From the NCBI GenBank assembly GCA_902477365.1, contig CABSGW010000017.1, positions 1-18,953 of the forward strand: 18,953 bases of DNA, written 5' to 3'. Shown here in pieces: positions 8,536 through 15,763 of this stretch (positions are counted from its first letter, which is position 1; each line of letters starts with the position of its first letter). The notes beneath the pieces are model-generated. The model ran no database searches, was not told the origin of the DNA, and was given only the letters and a program-made list of their open reading frames with translations. This DNA is from an uncultured Prevotellaceae bacterium (lineage in GTDB: Bacteria > Bacteroidota > Bacteroidia > Bacteroidales > Bacteroidaceae). Made by a program: the position numbers and the translations under genes.

Positions 8536-11325
8536 TTATTTTTGTACACAACGAATTGAATAGCCAAACGAGTAGGCTGTACCAAGGGGTTTTGTCATTG
8601 AGTAATTAAACTCCATACTCCAGATGTTACCGTAAGGCATACCTTTTTCTGTACTGCCTACGATATTGGTCCATCCGGGTGCAACAGACGAGGACCAGTA
8701 AAAACCGGTTTGTCCGGCATATTCCAGACTGCCGTTGTTGTTTAACCGACGTCCTGCAGCTGGCAGAAACAGAGAGGCGTTGGTTGAGGAGTTGAATATC
8801 AATACGCCCCTGAAAGCAGCCTCGGTGGTGTTTAGTGATACCCCTGTGTAGTCAACTATCGTACCATTTTCGTTACTTATCATTTTTCCACTTTGTATCG
8901 GTCGGCGGTCAAAAAAACCGTCAGCGTAGTAACCGTAAAGCAGATTGTTTAATATTTTCGGGGTGTATAAGCTGGTTGTATAACTCGTATTAAATGGTTT
9001 TCCTCCGTTTGCTACGGTATTGGTGTTGTTGTCTGCATTTCCTAACATTTCGGGTCCGAATAAGGACATACGCCAGTCTGATTGGTAGACCGTTGAACTG
9101 GTACTGTTGGTTGCAATTTCACTAGTGGTTCCGTCCGATGGGCGTTCAAAACCACTGGGTGATATTTCGTAATAGTCAGCCATTTTTGTGCCGGTGGCAG
9201 GTTTCCATAGGGGATATGAATAGAAATTAGCCTGTTGCCATGGCGAAACGCTCCAATCACCGCTTGTTTGGGTTTGGTTGGTAGGATGGTAAGCGTAATA
9301 GGCATAAGCAGCGCTTCCTGTGGGGAATCCCCATCTGAAGAATGCACCCGATTGGCTTGGATATTTTACAAAGTCTATTTTTGAATCTTTATTTGCTAAT
9401 GTGAAAGTGACGTATTTGGCCGTAGTGTTTGGATTGTTCTTGAAGTCGGTTGCTGTAAGGTTGAAAGCCGCAAATTTCCTTCCATAACTGGAACCGGAAC
9501 TTCCGGATCGCATCAGGTAGTCGGGTGCTTCGCCTTGGCGCACGTAAAGGCTGGTTGTTATCGTTTCTGTTGTACCGTCTCCTTTATGGTTCAGGTAGGT
9601 GATGTTGATCTTTCCGTACCGTGGGCTTTGACTACTATTTGTGCCTGTCATTCCTATTCTGAAATAAATGCGTCCTCTTCCCTGTATTTTTAGGCTGGTC
9701 TCTCCTTTCTGACTGTTCGGGTTGACAGGATAGTGTTCGGGGTTTCCCGGGTTGTTGGTGCCGATGTTGGGGTCGAAGCTAGGTGTTGTACTCAATTTTA
9801 TGAAGCTAGTGCCCGACACTACTTGGGCGGACCATTCTGCCCAGTAGGTGTAACGGTTTCCGCTAATAACCCGTTCACCAACTTCATTGTTGCGGAAAAA
9901 CGCACCTACATAGGGGCTTTCCCAAGGGTTACTGGCCGTATTCATAACGAAAGAACTGCGTACACCTTCTTGTTTAACGTGTACTCTGATTTTTTTCTTC
10001 AGACTGTTTGTTCCATCCAGGTTCTCGGAAGCTATCAGCGTTACTTCGTAAGTTTCAGAACCGACCTCGTTGGGTACATCTAGTAAGATGTCCATATAGC
10101 CCGCTCCTTGGGCGGGGCTGTAGTTGAAGCGTTCGTCGTTATGTGGATTGTATGACTGACTGGCTAGGGCATTGAATACCTCATTGGTATTCATTTTTTT
10201 ATTGTCGCTTTTCCGGATGGTTGTAGAATCTATACGTACAAAGGGCATGTTCGACCAAAATGAGATACGTGCGCCGTTAAAGTCGGTTATGCTGACTTCT
10301 GCGTGTGATACATTGAGAATGCGTACAGGAGCAATGTTCCAGTCGTTGTCGATGTCTTGCCACTCTGATGCCACAATGTTAACCTCGAGCGGCTCTTTGA
10401 TGATGCCGGTAAGGTCTAGTTTGGTGTTATTGGGTAAGCTGTAGTTGTCGGGATTGTCCGTTATTTTGAGCAAACACGAAGGGCTGTACAGTTCGTGCAT
10501 GTTTACTGTAAAGGTAACGGCGTCCGCGGTGTTGTCATTCGCTGCTGGGCTGCTCGACGGAAGAACCACGCGTGTTATTTTTTTCGACCACGTGGGGGTT
10601 GATGTCCCTCCTGTGGGAGTTGAAAAATAGTTTCCGTTGTCGGCCACCGTAAATGTGCGTACGACGTTGCGGTTGATGGGATCTCCTTGGTAGTTTCCGG
10701 TTAATGGCACTTTGTCGGGCAGATTGCTGAAGGATACCCCTTTGAATTCGCTATCAAAGTTGTCATCGCCTTCAAGCACTACGTCTACGCGCACGGCCAT
10801 GCGGTTCAGCGCCAGTTCCAGTATGCTGTTTTGAACCGAGTTGACGATGATCCCTTTTCCGTTAGACAGTACAGTTACATTTTTTACTTCCTGTATCATG
10901 GGAATGATACGTTCCGATACAAAGGCATCTTCGGGATAGGCAATGTAGTCCAGGTCCGAATATTGGGTAACAGCCTCCAGTTTGTTGGTTATACTGACAT
11001 AAGGAGGCGCGTTGGCCAGGAATACCAGGTTGTATGTTCCGGCATCGATGGGGTGTTGTATGATGTCGTCTTTGGAAGCGTTGTAATACACGTTCGATTT
11101 GCATTGTCCGGTAGCGTAGTCGAAGGCCAGAATGCGAAGGTTGGTCACCACATAGTCTTCGGACGTCCCGGGATGAGTGCCTTCATAAGTTTTGGTCTTT
11201 TTAATGTTGATAAACGAGCCCTCAGCCTGTTGGCTGATGTAGGGTTCGTCGATGCATGAAGACAAGGCTGTGAGCAATGCGAACTGGAAGAGTATGATAT
11301 ATATATTATGGCGGTTTATTCTCAT
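8536..11325 (-). CDS. Large fimbrial lipoprotein with C-terminal FISUMP/lectin-like domain, probable pilus tip adhesin
   Basis: A 929-aa lipoprotein and the first gene of the pilus operon. The signal peptide ends in a canonical lipobox L-S-S-C (Cys24). Residues about 35-335 resemble a fimbrillin/Mfa-like N-terminal region (VTNLRILAFDYATGQ; ending VNIVASEWQDID). Two Ig/BACON-like modules follow, closing with VHVKQEG (about 448-454) and YVRQGE (about 594-599). The last 300 residues carry the FISUMP pattern (Fibrobacter succinogenes major paralogous domain, C-type-lectin-like): LFLPAAGRR, GFYWSSS (874-880) and a terminal SFGYSIRCVQK. No Arg-Ala site like those of the other two pilins stands out near the N-terminus. 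Size, modular build, a terminal lectin-like domain and operon position suggest the adhesive tip, which is inference. No ligand can be deduced. Confidence 0.78.
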   Translation of the reverse strand: MRINRHNIYIILFQFALLTALSSCIDEPYISQQAEGSFINIKKTKTYEGTHPGTSEDYVVTNLRILAFDYATGQCKSNVYYNASKDDIIQHPIDAGTYNLVFLANAPPYVSITNKLEAVTQYSDLDYIAYPEDAFVSERIIPMIQEVKNVTVLSNGKGIIVNSVQNSILELALNRMAVRVDVVLEGDDNFDSEFKGVSFSNLPDKVPLTGNYQGDPINRNVVRTFTVADNGNYFSTPTGGTSTPTWSKKITRVVLPSSSPAANDNTADAVTFTVNMHELYSPSCLLKITDNPDNYSLPNNTKLDLTGIIKEPLEVNIVASEWQDIDNDWNIAPVRILNVSHAEVSITDFNGARISFWSNMPFVRIDSTTIRKSDNKKMNTNEVFNALASQSYNPHNDERFNYSPAQGAGYMDILLDVPNEVGSETYEVTLIASENLDGTNSLKKKIRVHVKQEGVRSSFVMNTASNPWESPYVGAFFRNNEVGERVISGNRYTYWAEWSAQVVSGTSFIKLSTTPSFDPNIGTNNPGNPEHYPVNPNSQKGETSLKIQGRGRIYFRIGMTGTNSSQSPRYGKINITYLNHKGDGTTETITTSLYVRQGEAPDYLMRSGSSGSSYGRKFAAFNLTATDFKNNPNTTAKYVTFTLANKDSKIDFVKYPSQSGAFFRWGFPTGSAAYAYYAYHPTNQTQTSGDWSVSPWQQANFYSYPLWKPATGTKMADYYEISPSGFERPSDGTTSEIATNSTSSTVYQSDWRMSLFGPEMLGNADNNTNTVANGGKPFNTSYTTSLYTPKILNNLLYGYYADGFFDRRPIQSGKMISNENGTIVDYTGVSLNTTEAAFRGVLIFNSSTNASLFLPAAGRRLNNNGSLEYAGQTGFYWSSSVAPGWTNIVGSTEKGMPYGNIWSMEFNYSMTKPLGTAYSFGYSIRCVQK

Positions 11326-11640
11326 TCAGAAATCCCTCATTTTAGGTTGCACATTGCGTGCGGATTTAGATAGTGCAAAGATCGTAATATCGATCCGAAC
11401 AGAGAATCGTATTTTTTTCTAAGACCGTTACAAAATAAAACCTAATGCAACTGATAAATGACATTTCGCTTTCCTATTTTTTGAAATTCGAAACAAATAA
11501 GATCCTCGGGTTTTGTTGTGTCGATATGGGTTTATTTTTGTATTGGATGTTTTGATAATCGAAAATCTGATTGATGGAGAGGGAATTTTAGTCTGGTGGT
11601 TTTAAGGAATGATGATTGTGTGGCGCAAAATGAATAAAAA
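11326..11640 (-). promoter_or_regulatory. Non-coding leader and control region of the pilus operon
   Basis: These 315 bases between the pilus operon and the upstream regulator gene hold no credible gene. The operon promoter should lie here, but I see no full Bacteroides consensus. The best -7 candidate is GATCTTTG on the minus strand (11376-11383), one base off TAnnTTTG and without a matching -33 box. It overlaps an inverted repeat GATCG-N6-CGATC (11380-11395), a possible operator. A weak promoter needing an activator would fit. Confidence 0.4.
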
Positions 11641-12600
11641 TCAGAGGGCGTTTATCACGGTACGCTGGTCTTGCAGAAAGGTGATACGTTGGGCTTCTCC
11701 ACTTTCTGAAATGAGCGTGGAGTGTCGTTTGAGTGATTGTATCCAGTTTTTTTGTATTTCGCAGATCTGAGGGCTTTGCGAGTCCATCGAGTTGACGGAG
11801 TAGACCCTGAACAGGCTGATTTGAAAATTCTGTTTCTCGATGTAGCTGTAGGTTGCTTCAAAGTTGATGTTCGACAGGTAAAAGTACACGTTCCGGTTTT
11901 CGCTGAACTGCCCTTTGATGGACAATTGCTCCATGGAGGTGAGTAGTAGATGGAGCTCTTCCTTCAGGCGTTTGACATCTTCTTGGGAAATGAGTTGCAG
12001 GCTGGCAAAGTATTTGATTTCCTTGATAAAGGATTCGAATATATTTACATCCCAAATGAAGTGCGTTTTATGACATTGTTTGATACTTTCACTCAACTTC
12101 CGGTGCAAGTTGATAATACGGTTCTCAACCTGCATGCCTTCCAGTGTATTGGGGGTTTTTATTTGCCCGTTTTGGTAGAGCCATCTGCATAGGCGGAAGC
12201 GGGACAGGTATTCGTAAGTGGAGTATAGCGTAAAGGGAAGCAGGTTGGAGGCTGTGTGTATCTCGCTTGTGGGATCGGTCTTTACGTAGTCGAATAGTTG
12301 AAGATAGCGGTTTACAATCTCGTAATAGCTTTCCATGGCATCGGTGGAGTGGAGCAGGTTCAGGTCGAACGTTACTCGGTTTGAAAGATGGTTTCCGATA
12401 ATCTGATCAATGGAAATGCCCAGTTTGCACGAGATGAGTGCCACTTCGTCAATGGTGAAGGATACTTCTCCACGCAGTCTGCGGTAGACGGCCTCTTTGC
12501 CCATGCATAGGATGTCTGTCAGGTAGTTTGCCAGGTTTAGCTTGTGGGAAAGCCGTTCTTTCATCGTTGCAATGAGTTCGTCTACTATTTCATTCTTCAT
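11641..12600 (-). CDS. HTH transcriptional regulator, 319 aa, paralogue A
   Basis: Predicted DNA-binding regulator. An HTH-like segment lies at about residues 20-68 (YLTDILCMGKEAVYRRLRGE followed by VSFTIDEVALISCKLGISIDQIIG), resembling Cro/C1- or BetR-type domains. The remaining 250 residues are helical with no catalytic or ligand motif that I recognise. The most conserved C-terminal parts, compared with the neighbouring paralogue, are YLSNINFEATYSY and WIQSLK..STLISESGE.QRI.F..QR. It has exactly the same length as the gene at 12841-13800 and clearly arose by duplication. Its ATG is at 12598-12600, about 50 bases after a -7 box at 12653-12660. The stop codon lies 315 bases upstream of the pilus operon on the same strand, so it is a candidate local regulator of the pili; this is inferred from position. 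Confidence 0.8.
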   Translation of the reverse strand: MKNEIVDELIATMKERLSHKLNLANYLTDILCMGKEAVYRRLRGEVSFTIDEVALISCKLGISIDQIIGNHLSNRVTFDLNLLHSTDAMESYYEIVNRYLQLFDYVKTDPTSEIHTASNLLPFTLYSTYEYLSRFRLCRWLYQNGQIKTPNTLEGMQVENRIINLHRKLSESIKQCHKTHFIWDVNIFESFIKEIKYFASLQLISQEDVKRLKEELHLLLTSMEQLSIKGQFSENRNVYFYLSNINFEATYSYIEKQNFQISLFRVYSVNSMDSQSPQICEIQKNWIQSLKRHSTLISESGEAQRITFLQDQRTVINAL

Positions 12601-12652
12601 GCTGTTTCCTTCCCTTTTTGTGGTTGTGTGGTATGTGGTTTATTCTTAAACG

Positions 12653-12660
12653 CAAATTTA
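12653..12660 (-). promoter_or_regulatory. Putative Bacteroides -7 promoter element for regulator A
   Basis: The minus strand reads TAAATTTG, matching the TAnnTTTG consensus, about 53 bases upstream of the ATG at 12600. No clear TTTG -33 box is seen 19-21 bases further upstream, so the promoter is weak or activator-dependent. Confidence 0.45.
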
Positions 12661-12764
12661 AGGCAAGGAAACGATAGTGTTGTGCTAAAAACCGAGTAAG
12701 GGGAATGGGGTGTTTTTCTAATTAGAGAGAATGTGTATGTTGGCCGGCAAGATATTGCGCAAAC

Positions 12765-12820
12765 AAAAAACGGACGCTTGCAAGTGTTTGTTTTGTGAAA
12801 CAAATGCAAACTCCGTTTTT
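12765..12820 (-). terminator. Intrinsic terminator after regulator B
   Basis: On the minus strand AAAACGGA pairs with TCCGTTTT, with nested TTGCA/TGCAA and TTGTTT/AAACAA pairings, followed by TTTTTTG. It lies about 20 bases after the stop codon of the gene at 12841-13800 and separates the transcription units of the two paralogues. Confidence 0.75.
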
Positions 12821-12840
12821 CATAAAACGAAAAAGAAAAA

Positions 12841-13800
12841 TCAAATGGTGTTGATAATATCCCGTTGTTGTTGGAAAAAGTGAATTCGTTGCATCTCACC
12901 GCTCTCTGAGATTAATGTGGAGAATTTTTTGAGCGATTGAATCCACTCTTTGATGCTGTGGAACATGTCGTTGTCTTGGGTGGAAATGGAGTTGATGGAG
13001 TATATTCTGATGAGGCTCATGTTGAATGTGCCGTGGGACAGATAACTGTACGTGGCTTCGAAATTGATGTTTGAGACATAGATGTGTACATGGCTTCCCG
13101 ATTCGGTTTTTCCTGTTGTTGCTATCTCTTCCAGTTCGTCAATGAGTTGTAGTAGCTCTTCTTTGATTTGTTGTTTGTCTTCGGCTGTGATTAGCTGGAT
13201 TTGATAGAAGTAATGTAAATCATTGACTAGGTGTTGAAAGATGGTGTTGTCTAAAATGTAATCCACGGTATGGATGTGTTGTGCCATCTGTACATATTCT
13301 TGTTGGATGTCTGATATCTTCTGTGGGATAATGAGTTCGTCAAAGTGTTTGCATTGTATGTGCTTGCTTTGATACATCCATTTAAACAGGCGGAACTTGG
13401 CCAGTAAACCATACTTCAGGTAAATGGTTTGTGGAATGGTGTTTGAGGCAGTACCAAGTTCGGAACTCTCATCCAGGCTTGAGGCTTGAATGACTTTCAG
13501 ATACTTGGCGATGGCTTCGTAGTAGGTATTGAAGGGGTCATTTTGATTGACGATATTCAGATTGAAGAGCGCGTTGTCACCATAGCTGACACCCACGATG
13601 TTGTCTAGTGATATACCTATTTTGCGGGAAATGAGTGCCGCCTCTTCCAGTGTGAAAGGCACTTCACCGCGCAAGCGGCGGTAGATGGCTTCTTTCCCAA
13701 TGAAAAGCGTGTCCATCAGTGTGTTGGCAATATTCTCTTTGACGGGTAGCTTTTCTTTGATAGCTTCTATCAAGTTTTTATTTAAATCGGTTGTTGTCAT
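12841..13800 (-). CDS. HTH transcriptional regulator, 319 aa, paralogue B
   Basis: Paralogue of the gene at 11641-12600, with the same length and architecture: HTH-like N-terminus (LMDTLFIGKEAIYRRLRGEV then PFTLEEAALISRKIGISLDNIVG), a helical middle, and the conserved end motifs YVSNINFEATYSY and WIQSLKKFSTLISESGE. I place the start at ATG 13798-13800 (MTTTDLNKN), because this aligns with paralogue A. The frame stays open to 14184, but a consensus promoter at 14011-14042 sits inside that extension, so most of it cannot be translated from that promoter. An in-frame ATG at 13995 would lie just after the transcription start and add 65 residues without similarity to paralogue A, so I reject it. 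Ligand, partner and target are unknown; control of itself and of the downstream pilus genes is a reasonable inference. Confidence 0.8.
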   Translation of the reverse strand: MTTTDLNKNLIEAIKEKLPVKENIANTLMDTLFIGKEAIYRRLRGEVPFTLEEAALISRKIGISLDNIVGVSYGDNALFNLNIVNQNDPFNTYYEAIAKYLKVIQASSLDESSELGTASNTIPQTIYLKYGLLAKFRLFKWMYQSKHIQCKHFDELIIPQKISDIQQEYVQMAQHIHTVDYILDNTIFQHLVNDLHYFYQIQLITAEDKQQIKEELLQLIDELEEIATTGKTESGSHVHIYVSNINFEATYSYLSHGTFNMSLIRIYSINSISTQDNDMFHSIKEWIQSLKKFSTLISESGEMQRIHFFQQQRDIINTI

Positions 13801-14010
13801 ATTGAAATAAGTGGAATAGGGGTGAATATGGAAGTTTATTGTACCACATGCCCGTTGCGCTTGCAACATCAAAAGTTGGACAAAATGGATTTGGGAACTG
13901 TATGCTTGTCTATGGACAGGAACGTTAGGGTGCATCAAGTAGGTAGATAGACAAGAGAAACAGTTAGATTTATTACTAAGTTGACTTGTATGCATCGTCT
14001 CTTCCTGATT
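13801..14010 (-). other. Long structured 5' leader of regulator B
   Basis: Transcription from the promoter at 14011-14042 would leave about 200 untranslated bases before the ATG at 13800. The leader contains an exact 9-bp inverted repeat, CTTGTCTAT (13905-13913) and ATAGACAAG (13947-13955), and a small hairpin GTTGC-GCTT-GCAAC (13854-13867). I recognise no known riboswitch. Confidence 0.45.
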
Positions 14011-14042
14011 CAAAGATAAGGTTTTATTTTGAAATACGCAAA
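14011..14042 (-). promoter_or_regulatory. Consensus Bacteroides promoter for regulator B
   Basis: On the minus strand a -33 box TTTG (14039-14042), a 20-base spacer and a -7 box TATCTTTG (14011-14018) match the sigma-ABfr consensus exactly. Predicted transcription start is near 14004. It reads leftward into the regulator gene. Confidence 0.8.
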
Positions 14043-14084
14043 TATAATTCCGTGATAATCCGAATATTGTTACAAACGGGATGG

Positions 14085-14111
14085 GTAATACTCGTAAAAA
14101 GTAAGTATTAC
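14085..14111. promoter_or_regulatory. Candidate operator, perfect 8-bp inverted repeat with 11-base spacer
   Basis: GTAATACT (14085-14092) and AGTATTAC (14104-14111) are exact reverse complements. The half-site spacing (about 19 bases centre to centre) is near two helical turns. It lies upstream of the consensus promoter of regulator B. Binding by either paralogous regulator is a guess. Confidence 0.4.
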
Positions 14112-14326
14112 TCTTGGATGATGAAAAGTTGTGATAATAGTGGAGCTTGTTGGTTTGGTGGGTAGGTGTATGTAAGAGGTACACTGTATGTCTACGTTAG
14201 TAAGCCGGTATGAAAAGAGTCATTACCGTGTTTGGGATCGGTCAAGCTTGGAATAAAACAAGTATATTGGAGACATTACACAATCTATTGCTGTTCCTTC
14301 TATAAGGTATAGGTTACATCGGGTAA

Positions 14327-14347
14327 CGGTCGTTACAATAGTATATT
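14327..14347. repeat. Left copy of a 21-bp imperfect direct repeat flanking the accessory segment
   Basis: CGGTC, two differing bases, then TACAATAGTATATT; 19 of 21 positions match the copy at 18815-18835, which adjoins the integrase remnant. It is a candidate attachment-site or duplication scar; chance similarity in AT-rich DNA is not excluded. Confidence 0.4.
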
Positions 14348-14371
14348 GTTGGAATAATGGTACTGGGTTAT

Positions 14372-14701
14372 TCATTGATGGATGAGGTCAGAGTTAATAA
14401 GTAGGTAGCCGTCCAAATCCTGACTGTCATCTACATGTAGATAGTTGCCTATAATATCCCATACCAAAGTAGAACCAACAACTGATTGGAACAGGTTTGA
14501 CAGGTTATAGACATCTTCTAATGTCAGTTTGCAATCTTTTTTTCCTACAAACAGCAGTTTGCATTTCTCGTTGGGTTCTATCTTGATTAGTCTTTCTGAA
14601 ATCGGACGGGTAATATCGTTAGTCAGATTAGTATAATCAAGCGACAAGACACACTTGCTTTCTTTGCTTATCACCTTGAATTTGAATATCTTTCTTTGCA
14701 T
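14372..14701 (-). CDS. Hypothetical protein, 109 aa
   Basis: I do not recognise this protein. It is soluble, with no signal peptide or membrane segment, and begins with a strand-rich stretch (RKIFKFKVISKESKCVLSLD) followed by a mixed region and a C-terminus DSQDLDGYLLINSDLIHQ. It is acidic at the end and Lys-rich at the start, and its length is typical of accessory-island hypothetical genes. The ATG is at 14699-14701, shortly after a -7-like box at 14716-14723. It stands alone, separated by the terminator at 14763-14794 from the minus-strand operon upstream, and is the first gene inside the left direct repeat. Codon-like composition and absence of a competing frame make it a plausible real gene, but no function can be given. 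Confidence 0.55.
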   Translation of the reverse strand: MQRKIFKFKVISKESKCVLSLDYTNLTNDITRPISERLIKIEPNEKCKLLFVGKKDCKLTLEDVYNLSNLFQSVVGSTLVWDIIGNYLHVDDSQDLDGYLLINSDLIHQ

Positions 14702-14715
14702 GAGATCTTTTGTGA

Positions 14716-14723
14716 CAAAGGTA
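14716..14723 (-). promoter_or_regulatory. Putative -7 box for the 109-aa hypothetical gene
   Basis: The minus strand reads TACCTTTG, matching TAnnTTTG. There is no clear -33 TTTG, and the predicted leader would be only about 8 bases, so support is weak. Confidence 0.3.
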
Positions 14724-14762
14724 GAGCCATGGCAACGTCAGTTTTAGACGTACCGACAATAA

Positions 14763-14794
14763 AAGAGAGCCATTATATTAATAGTGGCTCTCTT
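14763..14794 (-). terminator. Intrinsic terminator after the MazG-like gene
   Basis: AAGAGAGCCA (14763-14772) pairs with TGGCTCTCTT (14785-14794) around a short AT-rich loop, and the minus strand continues with TTTTATTG. It lies 18 bases past the stop codon of the gene at 14813-15220 and closes the small operon. Confidence 0.75.
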
Positions 14795-14812
14795 ATGAAT
14801 TTGTGGATGTGT

Positions 14813-15220
14813 TTATTTTCTGTTTTGTAAGAAACTCAAGTCGGGTTCATGGTAACGATTTGATTTCAGTATCTTACCGTCTTCACGATAGATCGGTTTC
14901 CCGTTTTCGTCCAACTTGCTCATGTTGCTTTCATGTACTGCATCGAAAATACGCTCAAATTCATCTTGTAATCCATGAGAGACAACCGTTCCCAACAAAG
15001 TATAAGCTATATCGGCTAATTCTTTGGCTACAGCTTGCAATCGTTCATTTTCACTATCGCCTATTATTGCATATTCTTCCGAATATTCATCGACTTCCTC
15101 TTTCATTACACGCATACGGAGTTCGTGTAACTCTTGGGGAATACGCAAAGTTGGTTGTTCATTCATATATAAGCCGAAGGACTTATGAAATTCTTCTAAT
15201 TGCTTGAGTTGTTTTTTCAT
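14813..15220 (-). CDS. MazG-like nucleotide pyrophosphohydrolase (all-alpha NTP-PPase family)
   Basis: A 135-aa soluble protein resembling phage and island MazG-like / PRA-PH-type pyrophosphatases, which hydrolyse (d)NTPs or related nucleotides to monophosphate and pyrophosphate. The metal-binding motifs are visible: KEEVDEYSEE (about 40-49) as the first EExxE helix and KELADIAYTLLG (about 66-77) as the second ExxD helix. The C-terminal FDAVHESNMSK and GKPIYREDGKILKS are typical of this subfamily, close in style to phage-encoded versions. It is the last gene of a minus-strand operon, 6 bases after the PH-like/SHOCT gene, and is followed by a hairpin terminator. House-cleaning of nucleotides or a role in phage-host conflict are both possible; the substrate cannot be read from the sequence. 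Confidence 0.82.
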   Translation of the reverse strand: MKKQLKQLEEFHKSFGLYMNEQPTLRIPQELHELRMRVMKEEVDEYSEEYAIIGDSENERLQAVAKELADIAYTLLGTVVSHGLQDEFERIFDAVHESNMSKLDENGKPIYREDGKILKSNRYHEPDLSFLQNRK

Positions 15221-15226
15221 TGTATG

Positions 15227-15745
15227 TTATGACAGAATTTTTTTCTTTGCTTTCTCAAATTCTGCATCAGAGATAACTCCTGCATCATGTAGCTTCTTGA
15301 ACTTTATCAGTTCATCAGCAGAACTTGAATTATTATTACCACCATTACCCCTTACTGCTTGTGCTATTGCGCCCGCCAATGCTTCGGTTGTTCCTCTTTG
15401 CGTATTAATGGAAATATAGTTTAATGCAAACTTTTTGATTGCATCCGCTGTTTTTTTTGATAATCCCTCTATATAATAGTGTTCTTTACCAGCCGTTATT
15501 TTTAAGGTTGCTCCGAAAATATGCTTATCAACCATTATGCTTTCTACATATTGCCAGTGGAATTGTAAAGAATCGACAGAGATTAAATGCCAGTTCCTTT
15601 TTCGGTATTCAAAGTAATGGTCATCAATAATTACATGATTACCTGTAATCCACCAATCTCCCTGTATAGCTCTAAGTAGATAGTTTGACTTAAAAAAAGT
15701 TCTCTTATCTTCTGCTGATTGAGCATTTTGTTTTTTCTTACTCAT
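15227..15745 (-). CDS. PH-like domain protein with C-terminal SHOCT motif
   Basis: A 172-aa soluble protein. Residues about 20-115 are beta-rich (WWITGNHVIIDDHYFEYRKR, FHWQYVESIMVDKHIFGATL, LKITAGKEHYYIEGL) and end in an amphipathic helix, the layout of bacterial PH-like domains. A G/N/S-rich linker follows (about 128-142). The last 30 residues, ADELIKFKKLHDAGVISDAE followed by FEKAKKKIL, are a standard SHOCT motif, a short helical module found at protein ends and thought to mediate oligomerisation. No signal peptide is present. It lies 6 bases before the MazG-like gene and 18 bases after the 119-aa gene. Function is unknown; domain calls rest on pattern recognition. Confidence 0.75.
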   Translation of the reverse strand: MSKKKQNAQSAEDKRTFFKSNYLLRAIQGDWWITGNHVIIDDHYFEYRKRNWHLISVDSLQFHWQYVESIMVDKHIFGATLKITAGKEHYYIEGLSKKTADAIKKFALNYISINTQRGTTEALAGAIAQAVRGNGGNNNSSSADELIKFKKLHDAGVISDAEFEKAKKKILS

Positions 15746-15763
15746 GATTGACCATATTTTAAG

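Larger units (their letters stand above)
14043..14371. other. Gene-free interval upstream of regulator B, with palindromes
   Basis: About 330 bases with no supportable gene on either strand. It holds the inverted repeat GTAATACT-N11-AGTATTAC (14085-14111), some 43 bases upstream of the -33 box of the regulator promoter and so well placed for an operator. At its right end are the palindrome GTAACG-GT-CGTTAC (14323-14336) and, overlapping it, CAATA-GTA-TATTG (14336-14348), which coincide with the left copy of the flanking direct repeat. Confidence 0.5.

Noticed and set aside
13801..14184. Upstream extension of regulator B to 14184
   Set aside because: It contains a consensus promoter reading the same way and aligns with nothing in the 319-aa paralogue, which fixes the start at 13800.
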